Shown: positions 54,387-63,029 of the stretch, piece after piece
Layout of the letters: each line of letters opens with the position of its first letter
How positions within the stretch are numbered: position 1 is the stretch's first letter
Source: Microbacterium sp. TPD7012
GTDB lineage: Bacteria > Actinomycetota > Actinomycetes > Actinomycetales > Microbacteriaceae
Length of the DNA: 64,000 nucleotides
Reading direction: 5' to 3'
NCBI RefSeq assembly: GCF_003075395.1
Contig: NZ_QDFV01000006.1
Coordinates: 124,001 to 188,000 of the forward strand
The notes under the pieces: generated by a model
Told to the model about the DNA's origin: nothing
What the model saw: the letters and a program-made list of their open reading frames with translations, nothing else
Databases searched by the model: none
Translations under genes and position numbers: made by a program

Positions 54387-55984
54387 TCGCCCGGATGCGT
54401 TCCCGCGCCGTCATCGCCGCCGTCGCCGGTGTCACCGCTCTCGTCCTCACCTCCTGCGCGGGACCGCGGGCGTCGAATCAGGGCGGCACGGGCGCGCTCG
54501 CCGAGGGCAGGACGTTCGTCAGCATCATCCCCACCGATCCGGGGAGCCTCGATCCGCTGGTCACCGTGATGTCGTACGCGCGGAACATCGATCGGTTCCT
54601 CTACTCGCGGCTGATCGAGATGCAGACCGGCGGCAGCATCGTCGCCGGTCTCGCCGAGAAGTGGGAGTCCGACACCACATCGGCGACCTTCACTCTGCGC
54701 GAGGGACTCACGTGCGAGGACGGGACACCGCTCACCGCGACCGACGTCGCCGCCAACATCTCGTACATCGGCGATGAGGCGAACGGCTCGCCCATGGTCG
54801 GACAGCAGGTGCAGGCGGGGACGGTCGCCGTCGGCGATGATGCCGCACGCACCGTGACGGTCGCGAGCGGGCGTCCGGACGCGTTCCTGCTCGAGAACGT
54901 CGGCAGCATCGCCATCGTCTGCGGGAGCGTGCTCGACGACCCGGATGCCCTCGCCAAGGGCGAAGGCGCGACCGGGATGTTCACCATGACCGAGATCATC
55001 CCGAACAGCCAGTACACGCTCACCCGCCGCGAGGACTTCACCTGGGGACCCGGCGACTGGGACCCGGAGCAGGCAGGACTCCCGGAGAAGGTCGTGTTCC
55101 GCATCGTGCCGAACGAGACCACCGCGACCAACCTGATCCTCTCCGGGGAAGCCAATGCCGCCGTGGTCCTGGGCCCGGACAAGAGGCGCCTCGACGATGC
55201 CGGGATGTTCCGCACCGACCTTGCCGTCGCCGCCGGGCAGGTGATCTTCAACCAGGCAGAGGGACGCCCCACGGCCGATCAGGCGGTGCGCGAGGCGCTC
55301 GTTCAGGCTCTCGATCTCGATCAGCTCCGCCAGATCCTCACCGGCGGGGAGGGGACCGCGTCGAAGAGTCTCGTCACCATCTCGCCGAACCCGTGCCGCG
55401 CCGATCTGGTCGATGGGTTCCTGCCGAAGGCCGACCCGGATGCTGCGGCCGATGCGCTCGACGACGCCGGGTGGGTCGTCGGCTCCGACGGCATCCGCGA
55501 GAAGGACGGCGAGCGGCTCGCGCTGCACCTGCTGTTCTCCTCGTTGCAGGGCGACGCGGGCAGCGCCGCGGCCGAGCTGATCCAGGCGACCTGGAAGGAG
55601 CTCGGCGTCGACCTCAGCATGAAGGGCGGCGATGTCCCCGCGATCAGCGAGGCCCTCTTCGCCACCGGCGACTGGGACGTCTCCGCCGTGCCGATCTCGG
55701 TCTCGCTGCCGAACATGCTCATCCCGTTCTACTCCGGGCCGACACCGCCGAACGGGACGAACTTCGCGTCGATCGACGACGCCGGGTACACGGCCGCGGT
55801 GACGGCGGCATCCGACAAGACGGGTGCGGAGGGCTGCGACGACTGGAACACCGCCGAGAAGGCGCTGCTCTCCTCGACCACCGTCGTGCCCTACGCCGAT
55901 CAGCTCACCGGGACATACGGCTACAAGGCGACCTTCGTCGAGAACGACGGCATCGACCCGGCGTCGATCCGCATGTACGAATAG
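54383..55984 (+). CDS. Oligopeptide ABC transporter substrate-binding lipoprotein, copy A
   Basis: A 533-residue family 5 (DppA/OppA-type) binding protein. The signal peptide ends in a lipobox, LTSC (Cys25). Family segments include PTDPGSLDPLVTVM, FTLREGLTCEDGTPLTATDV, and VFRIVPNETTATNL. It overlaps the upstream hydrolase gene, so uptake and hydrolysis are coexpressed. It has a close paralogue at 58473-60068. It should deliver peptides or peptide-like ligands to the Dpp-type permease at 60085. Confidence 0.92.
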   Translation: MIARMRSRAVIAAVAGVTALVLTSCAGPRASNQGGTGALAEGRTFVSIIPTDPGSLDPLVTVMSYARNIDRFLYSRLIEMQTGGSIVAGLAEKWESDTTSATFTLREGLTCEDGTPLTATDVAANISYIGDEANGSPMVGQQVQAGTVAVGDDAARTVTVASGRPDAFLLENVGSIAIVCGSVLDDPDALAKGEGATGMFTMTEIIPNSQYTLTRREDFTWGPGDWDPEQAGLPEKVVFRIVPNETTATNLILSGEANAAVVLGPDKRRLDDAGMFRTDLAVAAGQVIFNQAEGRPTADQAVREALVQALDLDQLRQILTGGEGTASKSLVTISPNPCRADLVDGFLPKADPDAAADALDDAGWVVGSDGIREKDGERLALHLLFSSLQGDAGSAAAELIQATWKELGVDLSMKGGDVPAISEALFATGDWDVSAVPISVSLPNMLIPFYSGPTPPNGTNFASIDDAGYTAAVTAASDKTGAEGCDDWNTAEKALLSSTTVVPYADQLTGTYGYKATFVENDGIDPASIRMYE

Positions 55985-56068
55985 GGACGCTCCGCGGCTT
56001 TGGTCGCCGCGTACGAACACCCCACGAAGTCTCGTCCCCCCGAACAAACGCCCGAATCCGAGGGACGC

Positions 56069-56078
56069 ATAGTCTCGG
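56069..56078 (+). promoter_or_regulatory. Candidate -10 region shared by the duplicated modules, copy B
   Basis: ATAGTCTCGG matches 52938-52947 exactly, followed by a similar spacer and an identical GGAGCGCACATG start region. This is the leader of the second module. Confidence 0.45.
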
Positions 56079-56132
56079 GCCCATCGTCGACGGTCTCCCG
56101 ACCGCTGATCCCTTCCTTGCAGAGGAGCGCAC

Positions 56133-57521
56133 ATGTCCACGCTGTCCGAGATCGGCACCTGGGTGCACGAGAACCTCGCGGAGCTCATCGCCGCAGACAA
56201 CGTCCCCGCCGCATCCGTCGGCATCCTCGCCGGCGGGGAGGTCTTCACCGCCGCCGCGGGAATCCTGAACAAGAACACCGGCGTCGAGGCCGACGTCGAC
56301 TCGGTCTTCCAGATCGGCTCGATCACGAAGACCTGGACCACGACCCTGATCATGCAGCTCGTCGACGAAGGACTCCTCGACCTCGACGCACCCGTGCGCG
56401 ACACCGTCCCGGCATTCACGATCGCCGACGACGCCGCCGCGAGCGCGATCACGACCCGTCAGCTGCTCAGCCACGTGAGCGGCTTCGAGGGCGACCTCTT
56501 CATCGACACCGGCGTCGGCGACGACTGCGTCGAGAAGTACCTCGCGGCGATCGCCGATGCACCTCAGCTCTTCGCCCCCGGCGAGCGCTTCTCCTACAAC
56601 AACGCCGCGTTCGTGGTGCTCGGCCGGATCATCGAGGTGCTCAGGGACAAGCCGTTCGACCGTGCGCTGCACGAGCACCTGGCCGGACCGCTGAAGCTCA
56701 CCCACGTCGCGACCGACGCCTCGCAGGCGATCATGTTCCGTGCGGCTCTCGGCCACATCCCGGTCGAAGGCAGCGATGTGCCGGAGCCGGCTCCGGTCTG
56801 GAGTCTGGTGCGCTCCAACGCCCCGGCGGGATCGATGCTCGCGATGACGGCACGTGACCTCCTCGGCTTCGCCCGCATGCACATCGACGGCGGCACGGGC
56901 CCCGACGGCACGCAGGTGCTGTCGGCGGAGAGCGTCCGGGCCATGCAGGAGCGCCAGGTGGAGCTCCCCGACCTCGGCCTGATGGGCAACGCCTGGGGCT
57001 TGGGCTGGGAGATCTTCGACTGGGAGGGCGGCCCGGTCGTCGGGCACGACGGCGGCACGATCGGCCAGAGCGCGTTCCTCCGCATCGTCCCTGGCACCGG
57101 CGTCGCCGTCGTGATCCTCACCAACGGCGGATCGCCCGTCTCGCTCTACGCGACCCTGATGACCAAGATCCTCGGTGAGATCGCCGGCGTCACGATGCCC
57201 GCCCTCCCCGTGCCGCCGGATTCGCCGGTCGATGTCGACCTGGAGCGCATCCTCGGCACGTACTCGTCCTCGGTCTCCGACTCCGTCGTGCGACAGGACG
57301 AGGCAGGCCGGATCTGGCTCGAGCGGACGATGAAGGGCATCTTCGCCGAGCTCGGCCCGGCGCCTGAGCCCTTCGAGCTGGTGGGGTGGAACGGCGACAG
57401 CCTCGTTCCCGCCGTCCCCGAACGGGGAATGCACATGCCGCACGCCTTCGTCGGAGACGACGGGTCCGGCCGCGCGCTGTACCTGCACACGGGTCGCGCA
57501 GACCGTCGGGTCGACGCATGA
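56133..57521 (+). CDS. S12-family serine hydrolase (beta-lactamase fold), copy 2B
   Basis: A 462-residue paralogue of copy 2A with the same Ser63-Lys66 SITK motif, FSYNN, and GHDGGTIGQ. The first codons and the ribosome-binding site are also nearly identical, so the unit arose by tandem duplication. Differences are spread along the protein without loss of catalytic residues. It overlaps the next gene, a class-A beta-lactamase-like protein, by four bases. Confidence 0.87.
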   Translation: MSTLSEIGTWVHENLAELIAADNVPAASVGILAGGEVFTAAAGILNKNTGVEADVDSVFQIGSITKTWTTTLIMQLVDEGLLDLDAPVRDTVPAFTIADDAAASAITTRQLLSHVSGFEGDLFIDTGVGDDCVEKYLAAIADAPQLFAPGERFSYNNAAFVVLGRIIEVLRDKPFDRALHEHLAGPLKLTHVATDASQAIMFRAALGHIPVEGSDVPEPAPVWSLVRSNAPAGSMLAMTARDLLGFARMHIDGGTGPDGTQVLSAESVRAMQERQVELPDLGLMGNAWGLGWEIFDWEGGPVVGHDGGTIGQSAFLRIVPGTGVAVVILTNGGSPVSLYATLMTKILGEIAGVTMPALPVPPDSPVDVDLERILGTYSSSVSDSVVRQDEAGRIWLERTMKGIFAELGPAPEPFELVGWNGDSLVPAVPERGMHMPHAFVGDDGSGRALYLHTGRADRRVDA

Positions 57522-58423
57522 GCGCGCCGGCCGTCGAGACCACGGACATCGCCGAGATCTTCACGCAGGCCGGCGCCGTCGGCTTCCTCCACGCCGCCGA
57601 GATCGGCGTCGTTGACGGGCCGGAGGTGAGCGTGCGCGCCGATGAGCCGGTCGTGCTCGCCTCGGTGTTCAAGATCCTCGTGCTCACCGCCTACGTGCGG
57701 GCCGTGGAGTCGGGAGAGCTCGATCCCGTCGGGCGCACCACCGTGACGTCACGCTACCGGATCGGCGGGGTCGGCACCGCCGGGTTCTCCGACGACGTCG
57801 AGGCGAGCTGGCGCGACCTGGCACTCAACATGATGTCGATGAGCGACAACGCGGCGACCGACGTCATCTACCACCGGGTCGGCGCCGAGGCCGTGCGGCA
57901 GGTGATCACCGACCTCGGGCTCGAGGGCACGCATCTCGTCGGATGCTGCGAGGAGCTGTTCGACTCGGTGATCGCCGACCTCGGCGGCACGCCGGGGAGC
58001 GATCTCGACGAGCTGCTGGCCGGCGCGACCCCCGAGCAGATCTGGAGCCTGGGCGTCCTGGAGCCCGCACGCACGTCGGCATCCACGCCGCGCGAGGTGA
58101 CGACGCTGCTGAACGCCCTGTGGACGGACACGGCAGCGCCCGCCGCGGCATCCGCCGCCGCCCGCGAGATCATGGCGCAGCAGATCTGGCCGCACCGGCT
58201 CTCCTCCGGTTTCCCCTCCGAGGTGAAGATCGCGGCGAAGACCGGGACGGTCCCCGCGTGGCGCAACGAAGCGGGCGTGGTCACCTATCCCGACGGACGG
58301 CAGTACGCGGTCGCGGTGTTCACCCGCGCCGACTCGCTCGCCGAGCGCCTGCCTGCCGTCGACGCGTCGATCGGCCGAGCCGCGTGCGCCGCCGTCGAGC
58401 ACATCCGCTCGCTCACCCTCTGA
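57518..58423 (+). CDS. Class-A beta-lactamase-like serine hydrolase
   Basis: A 301-residue penicillin-recognising-fold protein with the class-A motifs SVFK (Ser49, Lys52), SDN (Ser109-Asn111) and KTG (Lys241-Gly243). The class-A general-base Glu166 motif (ExxLN) is not recognisable. It has no signal peptide, unlike secreted beta-lactamases, so it should act on imported substrates in the cytoplasm. It overlaps copy 2B by four bases and is absent from module A. It may be a peptidase or amidase. Resistance to beta-lactams is not implied. Confidence 0.82.
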   Translation: MSAPAVETTDIAEIFTQAGAVGFLHAAEIGVVDGPEVSVRADEPVVLASVFKILVLTAYVRAVESGELDPVGRTTVTSRYRIGGVGTAGFSDDVEASWRDLALNMMSMSDNAATDVIYHRVGAEAVRQVITDLGLEGTHLVGCCEELFDSVIADLGGTPGSDLDELLAGATPEQIWSLGVLEPARTSASTPREVTTLLNALWTDTAAPAAASAAAREIMAQQIWPHRLSSGFPSEVKIAAKTGTVPAWRNEAGVVTYPDGRQYAVAVFTRADSLAERLPAVDASIGRAACAAVEHIRSLTL

Positions 58424-58472
58424 AAGACCCGATCCCACCCGAAGCACCACCCACCCCTGCTGGAGGCAACAG

Positions 58473-60068
58473 ATGCGTTCTCGTACCTCGCTGGTCGCTC
58501 TCATGGGCGCTGCCGCGCTCGCTCTCACCTCGTGCGCCGCGTCCGGCGCCTCGCCGGGCGGGGGCGGTGACACGGGTGCCCTCGCGGAGGGGAAGACCTT
58601 CACGACCGTCATCTCCACCGATCCGGGCAGCCTCGATCCGCTGATCACGGTCATGTCCGTGGCCAGGTCGATCGACCGTTTCCTGTACTCGCGCCTCGTC
58701 GAGGTGCAGGACGACGGGAGCGTGGTGTCCGGCCTCGCCTCGGAGTGGGAGGCGGACACCACGACGGCGACGTTCACCCTGCGCGACGGCATCACCTGCG
58801 AGGACGGGACGCCACTGACCGCGACCGACGTGGCGGCGAACATCAGCCACATCGGAGACCCGGCGAACGGCTCCCCGCTCGTCGGCCTTCAAGTACAGCC
58901 GGGCACGTCGGCCGTGGGCGACGACGACGCCGGGACCGTCACGGTCACGAGCGGCCGCCCCGACTCGTTCCTCCTCCAGAACATCGGCAGCATCGCGATC
59001 GTCTGCGGCACCGTGCTCGACGACCCGGACGCGCTCGCCAAGGGCGAGGGCGCGACCGGCATGTTCACCATGACCGAGATCATCCCGAACAGCCAATACA
59101 CCCTCACCCGACGCGAGGACTTCACCTGGGGACCCGGCGACTGGGACCCGGAACAGGCAGGACTCCCCGAGAAGGTGGTGTTCCGCGTCGTCCCCAACGA
59201 GACGACGGCCACCAACCTGCTGCTCTCCGGCGAGGTCAACGCCGCCCTGGTGATCGGACCGGACGCGAAGCGGCTGGAGGACGCCGGGTTGTTCAAGACC
59301 GCGCTCCCCGTCGCCGTGGGCCAGATGATCTTCAACCAGGCGGAGGGACGCCCCACCGCCGATCAGGAGGTGCGCGAGGCCCTGATGCAGGCGCTGGATC
59401 TCCCCCAGCTGCGGCAGGTGCTCACCGGCGGAGTCGGGACGGTGCCCACCGGGCTCGTCACCATCTCGCCGAACCCGTGCCGTGCCGACGTCGTCGACGG
59501 GTTCCTCCCCGAGGTCGACGCGAAGGCGGCGGCGAAGGCGCTCGATGACGCCGGCTGGATCGCCGGCTCGGACGGCATCCGCGAGAAGGACGGGAAGCGG
59601 CTCGAGCTGGGGATGATCTACTCCTCGCTGCAGGGCGACGCCGGCAACGCCGGTGCCGAGCTCATCCAGGCGACCTGGAAGGAGCTGGGCGTGGATCTCA
59701 CCGTGAAGTCGGCCGACTCCCCCACGCTCAGCGAGACGCTCTTCGTCACCGGCGACTGGGATGTCTCCGCGGCACCCATCACGGTGTCCCTGCCCAGCAT
59801 GCTCGTGCCGTTCTACTCGGGCCCGACGCCGCCGAACGGCACGAACTTCGCGTCGATCGAGAACGCCGACTACACGGCCGCGGTCACGGCCGCGTCGAAC
59901 AAGGCCGGCGACGAGGGATGCGACGACTGGGGCAAGGCGGAGCAGGCGCTCTACGCCACCACGAGCGTCATCCCGTTCGCGAACCAGGATCGTTCGACGT
60001 ACGCGCAGAAGGCGACCTTCATCGAGAACGACGGCATCGACCCCGCGTCGATCCGCATGTACGAGTGA
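58473..60068 (+). CDS. Oligopeptide ABC transporter substrate-binding lipoprotein, copy B
   Basis: A 531-residue paralogue of copy A with lipobox LTSC. Long stretches are the same as copy A, including the region around EGATGMFTMTEIIPNSQYTL and the C-terminal ENDGIDPASIRMYE. Variable positions probably adjust ligand preference. The permease gene begins 16 bases after the stop. Confidence 0.92.
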   Translation: MRSRTSLVALMGAAALALTSCAASGASPGGGGDTGALAEGKTFTTVISTDPGSLDPLITVMSVARSIDRFLYSRLVEVQDDGSVVSGLASEWEADTTTATFTLRDGITCEDGTPLTATDVAANISHIGDPANGSPLVGLQVQPGTSAVGDDDAGTVTVTSGRPDSFLLQNIGSIAIVCGTVLDDPDALAKGEGATGMFTMTEIIPNSQYTLTRREDFTWGPGDWDPEQAGLPEKVVFRVVPNETTATNLLLSGEVNAALVIGPDAKRLEDAGLFKTALPVAVGQMIFNQAEGRPTADQEVREALMQALDLPQLRQVLTGGVGTVPTGLVTISPNPCRADVVDGFLPEVDAKAAAKALDDAGWIAGSDGIREKDGKRLELGMIYSSLQGDAGNAGAELIQATWKELGVDLTVKSADSPTLSETLFVTGDWDVSAAPITVSLPSMLVPFYSGPTPPNGTNFASIENADYTAAVTAASNKAGDEGCDDWGKAEQALYATTSVIPFANQDRSTYAQKATFIENDGIDPASIRMYE

Positions 60069-60084
60069 GACCGGAAGGCAGCCG

Positions 60085-61083
60085 ATGGCCAGCACCACCG
60101 CCACGCAGGCGATATTGATCAGATCCGCACGGTCGGACAACCCCTGGTTGTCCTTCCTGGTCCGTCGCGGGGGGCAGTTCGTCCTCGCGGTGTGGGTGCT
60201 GGTCACGGCTGCCTTCCTCATGATCCACCTGGTGCCGGGCGATCCGGTCCGCGCCGCCCTCGGGATGAACGCCCCCGCCGAGCTGGTCGAGGCCCGTCGT
60301 GCGGCGCTCGGCCTCGACCAGCCGCTCCCCGTGCAGTATGTGCGCTACATCACCGGACTCTTCACCGGAGACATGGGCACGTCGATGCTGACGAGCCAGC
60401 CGGTCAGCGAGATCATCGCGACCCGGCTCCCCGCCACCCTGCAGCTGGCTCTGCTGGCGGTGCTGCTCGTCCTCCTCGTGGCGGTGCCGCTCGGGGTCAC
60501 GATGGCCGTCGCCACGCGCGGCGGACGACGGCGCGGACTCGAGCTCGGCTTCGCGACGACGAGCGTGGTGCTGGCCGCGATCCCCGAGTTCCTGCTCGCG
60601 GTCGGTCTCGTGTACATCTTCGCCGTCTCGCTCGGCTGGTTCCCGGTGGCGGGGAACACCGCACCGCTCTCGCTCGTCCTCCCCGTGCTGGCCCTGGCCA
60701 TCGGCCCGATCGCGGTGTTCTCCCGGATCATCCGCGTAGAGGTGCTCGCGGTGCTCGGCCAGGACTTCATCCGCACCGCCCGCGCCAAGCGCCTCGCCCC
60801 ACGCCGCATCTACTCGCGTCACGCGCTGCCCAACGCCATGACGGCGACTCTGACCCTCACCGGGCTGCTGCTGACCGGCATGGTCGCCGGCACCGTGCTC
60901 GTCGAGAACGTCTTCGCCTGGCCGGGACTCGGCACGATGATCGTGCAATCCATCCTCACCAAGGACTACTCGGTCGTGCAGGGCATCGTCCTCGTCTACG
61001 GCATCGGCGTGCTCCTGGTGAACCTCATCATCGACGTGGTGCTCGCACTCCTCGATCCTCGCTCCACGATCCGGGAGGCCTGA
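60085..61083 (+). CDS. Dipeptide/oligopeptide ABC transporter permease (DppB type)
   Basis: A 332-residue permease of the peptide/nickel family with six membrane helices. MIHLVPGDPVRAALG near the N-terminus and the EAA-like loop FIRTARAKRLAPRRIYSRHA are hallmarks. ATG 60085 has GGAAGG upstream. The stop overlaps the next ATG by one base (TGATG). It completes the transporter served by binding proteins A and B. Confidence 0.94.
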   Translation: MASTTATQAILIRSARSDNPWLSFLVRRGGQFVLAVWVLVTAAFLMIHLVPGDPVRAALGMNAPAELVEARRAALGLDQPLPVQYVRYITGLFTGDMGTSMLTSQPVSEIIATRLPATLQLALLAVLLVLLVAVPLGVTMAVATRGGRRRGLELGFATTSVVLAAIPEFLLAVGLVYIFAVSLGWFPVAGNTAPLSLVLPVLALAIGPIAVFSRIIRVEVLAVLGQDFIRTARAKRLAPRRIYSRHALPNAMTATLTLTGLLLTGMVAGTVLVENVFAWPGLGTMIVQSILTKDYSVVQGIVLVYGIGVLLVNLIIDVVLALLDPRSTIREA

Positions 61084-63029
61084 TGTCCGCGCAGTCGAAA
61101 TGGCTCGACGTCGTCCGCTCCCCGCTCGGGGCCACCGCGCTCGGGCTGGTGATCCTCGTCGCCCTGACCGCCGTCTTCGCCCCGCTCATCTGGGGTCCGC
61201 AGGCCGAGCAGGTCGATCCGACCGCCATCATGCAGGGGCCCAGCGCCGCGCACCTGCTCGGCACCGACTCCCTCGGTCGCGACGTGCTGGCCAGGGTCAT
61301 GGTCGCCACGCAGCTGTCGATCGTGCTGGCGGTGCTGGCCGTCCTCATCGGCGTCACCGCCGGCACCCTCCTCGGGACGGCGCCGTCGGTGCTCCCGCGC
61401 TGGGCAGGACGCTTCATCGCCGGGACCGTGAACATCGCCGTGGCGTTCCCCGGCCTGCTGCTCGCCCTGTTCCTCGCCGTGATCTTCGGCGTCGGCACGA
61501 CCGGCGCGGTCCTGGCGATCGGCTTCGCCATGGCGCCCCAGTTCGCCCGCCTGACCCAGACCCTCTCCGCCTCGATCGCCGGGCGCGACTTCATCTCGGC
61601 TGCACGCGTCGCCGGGGTCTCCCGCGTCCGCGTGCTCATCCGGCACGTCCTGCCCAACATCGGCGAGCCCCTCGTCGTCAACGCGACCGTCAGCGCCGGA
61701 TCCGCCCTGCTCGCCTTCGCCGGCCTGTCGTTCCTCGGCCTGGGCGTGCAGGTGCCCGCGTACGACTGGGGCCGCCTCCTCGGCGAGGGACTGAACCGCA
61801 TCTACCTGAACCCGGCAGCGGCGATCGGACCCGCCGTCGCGGTCATCGTCGCCGGCCTCGCGTTCAACCTCCTCGGCGAGACCGCCGCGTCGGTGATCGG
61901 CGGGCGCTCGTCCCGCCGTCGCCGCAGGCTTCCCCGCACCGCCCGCACGGGCGACCCCGTTCACGCGCAGGTCGGCGGCGACGACGTGGTGCTCCTCGTC
62001 GACGACCTGCGCGTGTCCTTTCCCGGACCCGACGGCTGGCTCACCCCCGTGCGCGGAGTGAGCTTCACCGTCTCGCGCGGCGAGGCGATCGGCGTGGTCG
62101 GAGAGTCCGGCTCGGGCAAGAGCCTGACCGCACTCGCCGCAGCGCAGCTCATCGAGCGTCCCGGTCAGGTCACGGCGGCGCAGCTCGCGTTCTGCGGCAC
62201 GCCGCTGCTCGACGCGCCGGAGCGCTCGGTGCGCAGCCTGCTCGGCACCTCTCTGGCCATGGTGTTCCAGGACCCGATGACCTCGTTCAACCCGACCAGG
62301 CGGATCGGGTCGCAGCTCGCGGAAGCCGCCTCCGAGCACCAGGAGGTCACCCGCAGCCAGGCGATGGCCCGCGCCGTCGATCGCCTCCAGGCCGTTCGCG
62401 TTCCCGCGGCGGCTCGGCGCGCACGTCAGTACCCGCACGAGTTCTCCGGCGGCATGCGCCAACGCGCCATGATCGCGATGGGACTGATGAACCACCCGAA
62501 GCTGATCATCGCCGACGAGCCGACGACGGCGCTCGACGTGACGGTCCAGCGCCAGGTCCTGCAGCTGCTGGCGGGGGTGCGACGCGACACCGATGCGGCG
62601 ATCCTGCTGATCAGTCATGACATCGCCGTGATCGCGCAGACCTGCGACCGCGTGCTCGTGATGTACGCGGGACGCATCGTGGAGGACCTGCCCGCCGCGC
62701 AGCTGCACACCGAGGCCAGGCACCCGTACACCCGCGCGCTGCTCGACGTGGTGCCCGAGCTCGACACCGACCGCTCGGTGCCGCTCAAGATGATCCCCGG
62801 GCGCCCGCCCGCACCGGGAGCGTTCCCCGTCGGCTGCGCCTTCGCCGATCGCTGCCCGCTCGCGACCGACCTCTGCCGCGAGCGCGACCCCGAACTCGTC
62901 GTCGACGCCGGCGGCCACCGCGTCGCGTGCTGGCATCCGGTGGACGGCGATGCCCCCGCCGCAGACGCCGCGATCCCCGCGGTCACGTCGGCCCTGCCGA
63001 TCGCCCAGCACGAAGGAGCCGTCCGATGA
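61083..63029 (+). CDS. Fused peptide ABC transporter permease-ATPase (DppC-DppD)
   Basis: A 648-residue fusion. Residues about 1-285 are a DppC-type permease with loop FISAARVAGVSRVRVLIRHV. After an arginine-rich linker (RSSRRRRRLP), residues about 305-648 are a DppD-type ATPase. Walker A is GESGSGKS, signature FSGGMRQR and Walker B LIIADEPTTALD. The C-terminal oligopeptide motif has cysteines in CAFADRCPLATDLC. The fusion is found in other actinobacteria. It overlaps the final ATPase gene by four bases. Confidence 0.94.
   Translation: MSAQSKWLDVVRSPLGATALGLVILVALTAVFAPLIWGPQAEQVDPTAIMQGPSAAHLLGTDSLGRDVLARVMVATQLSIVLAVLAVLIGVTAGTLLGTAPSVLPRWAGRFIAGTVNIAVAFPGLLLALFLAVIFGVGTTGAVLAIGFAMAPQFARLTQTLSASIAGRDFISAARVAGVSRVRVLIRHVLPNIGEPLVVNATVSAGSALLAFAGLSFLGLGVQVPAYDWGRLLGEGLNRIYLNPAAAIGPAVAVIVAGLAFNLLGETAASVIGGRSSRRRRRLPRTARTGDPVHAQVGGDDVVLLVDDLRVSFPGPDGWLTPVRGVSFTVSRGEAIGVVGESGSGKSLTALAAAQLIERPGQVTAAQLAFCGTPLLDAPERSVRSLLGTSLAMVFQDPMTSFNPTRRIGSQLAEAASEHQEVTRSQAMARAVDRLQAVRVPAAARRARQYPHEFSGGMRQRAMIAMGLMNHPKLIIADEPTTALDVTVQRQVLQLLAGVRRDTDAAILLISHDIAVIAQTCDRVLVMYAGRIVEDLPAAQLHTEARHPYTRALLDVVPELDTDRSVPLKMIPGRPPAPGAFPVGCAFADRCPLATDLCRERDPELVVDAGGHRVACWHPVDGDAPAADAAIPAVTSALPIAQHEGAVR

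Noticed and set aside
55992..56011. A hairpin after the copy A binding-protein gene
   Set aside because: The stem is only six pairs with no U-tract, too weak to call as a terminator.
57518..58423. A beta-lactam resistance gene
   Set aside because: Motifs fit the fold, but there is no export signal or recognisable Glu166 motif, and the neighbours point to peptide catabolism.
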